25,536 nucleotides of DNA, taken from WTJX01 sp045106295 (GTDB lineage: Bacteria; Bacteroidota; Bacteroidia; Cytophagales; JAAEPT01). Location: the NCBI GenBank assembly GCA_045106295.1, contig JBGCEI010000118.1:1-25536 (forward strand), in the 5' to 3' direction. Shown piece by piece: positions 25,056-25,536 of this stretch. A model generated the notes under the pieces. That model searched no databases and was not told the DNA's origin. It saw only the letters and a program-made list of their open reading frames with translations. The position numbers and the translations under genes were made by a program. The first letter of the stretch is position 1. Every line of letters starts with the position of its first letter.

Positions 25056-25536
25056 CTAGTATTTCCCTTTACCGTCTAAAAAGAAATCAAACGTATCACT
25101 TCTTAAACCTAAACGTACAGTTTCTAATGGAATTACTTCTGCTGGAGCAATATTACCTAAGTTTACATTATGTCCACATAATTTTACAAACCAAACTTGT
25201 TGCATTTTCTGAGGTGCTTCCCATAATATCTTTTCAGGTTCTACTTGCGTAAGAATTTCTTGTACTAAACCTGACCTTACTTCACCACTAGATCTAAATA
25301 AACCTACGTTACCTGCTTCTCTTGCTTCCCCAATAACTTTCCAAGCACCTGCATTTAGCTCGGCATTCATCAACGTAATCCATTGATAAGGAGGAATTAT
25401 CTTTTCTGCATCTTTAGAACCAACTTCAGACAATACAATAAAGTCTTTGGCTAGGTCTCTAATGTATTCACACTTCTCGTCGTGATCTAACTCTATAGAT
25501 CCATCCGATACTTCTACGTGCTCTATACCGTACTTA
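25056..25536 (-). CDS. comA: Phosphosulfolactate synthase (ComA family), 5' partial
   Basis: The frame stays open to the window end, so the start is outside; the TTG at 25433 is internal. About 160 residues are visible. They begin KYGIEHVEVSDGSIEL (written up to base 25534), then LSEVGSKDAEKIIP, ILWEAPQKMQQVWFVKL, VNLGNIAPAEVIPLETVR and LGLRSDTF, which match the barrel motifs of ComA. That enzyme adds sulfite to phosphoenolpyruvate to give (R)-phosphosulfolactate. In methanogens this starts coenzyme M synthesis; in Bacteroidota a link to sulfolactate or sulfonolipids is plausible but unproven. It opens the visible part of the long minus-strand gene string, one base from the DUF368 gene. Confidence 0.9.
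   Translation of the reverse strand, partial: KYGIEHVEVSDGSIELDHDEKCEYIRDLAKDFIVLSEVGSKDAEKIIPPYQWITLMNAELNAGAWKVIGEAREAGNVGLFRSSGEVRSGLVQEILTQVEPEKILWEAPQKMQQVWFVKLCGHNVNLGNIAPAEVIPLETVRLGLRSDTFDFFLDGKGKY

Noticed and set aside
25431..25433. TTG as the start of the comA gene
   Set aside because: The frame continues upstream with conserved ComA motifs (HVEVSDGS), so the gene is cut by the window edge.
1..25536. tRNA, rRNA, CRISPR array, phage genes or known riboswitch
   Set aside because: None seen on either strand by reading; no tandem spacer pattern, no cloverleaf-like run, no integrase.

Overview
The window looks like a chromosomal segment from an AT-rich member of the Bacteroidota, most likely a Cytophagales-type marine or environmental gliding bacterium. 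I infer this from a Porin_10-type porin, a PorQ type IX secretion protein, a PorE-like TPR/propeller/OmpA protein, an acidic-tailed surface-type lipoprotein, a TAnnTTTG-type -7 box upstream of guaB, A-rich start contexts with little Shine-Dalgarno signal, and a comA gene as found in sulfonolipid-making Cytophagales. The genus cannot be fixed from the sequence alone.

Layout. 1-1306 (+): 3' part of an outer-membrane porin gene whose start lies before the window. 1307-1579: convergent gap with a 14-bp perfect hairpin and a decayed AraC-family C-terminus. 1580-5273 (-): a PorE-like OmpA/propeller gene, then guaB (IMP dehydrogenase), separated by a gap holding heptanucleotide repeats and a likely guaB promoter. 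5274-5483: divergent gap with a palindrome plus T-run in the lon leader. 5484-13983 (+): lon, a lipoprotein gene closed by a strong terminator, porQ, hslU, and a B12-binding-type radical SAM gene whose start codon lies inside a long inverted repeat. 13984-14212: an internally deleted IS3-family transposase remnant. 14213-25536 (-): ten tightly packed genes, read from right to left: comA (cut by the window end), a DUF368/PopT-type membrane protein, aroE, a double-parvulin lipoprotein, a parvulin-less SurA-like lipoprotein, surA, a DUF1569 protein, a DAO-type FAD oxidoreductase, an Omp85-barrel/propeller/degenerate-peptidase fusion, and an ABM-domain protein.

Themes. The left and middle parts carry envelope transport (porin, PorE-like, PorQ) and ATP-dependent proteolysis (Lon, HslU; hslV is not present here). 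The right part joins three SurA-type periplasmic folding factors to an Omp85-type barrel whose periplasmic part is a beta-propeller and a peptidase-like domain without HExxH, instead of POTRA repeats. This is the best candidate here for an under-described system: an outer-membrane biogenesis module in one apparent transcription unit with cell-wall lipid carrier recycling (DUF368), shikimate synthesis and sulfonate metabolism. The second candidate is the radical SAM gene, with a CX4CX2C cluster motif and a start codon buried in a leader that can fold in two mutually exclusive ways.
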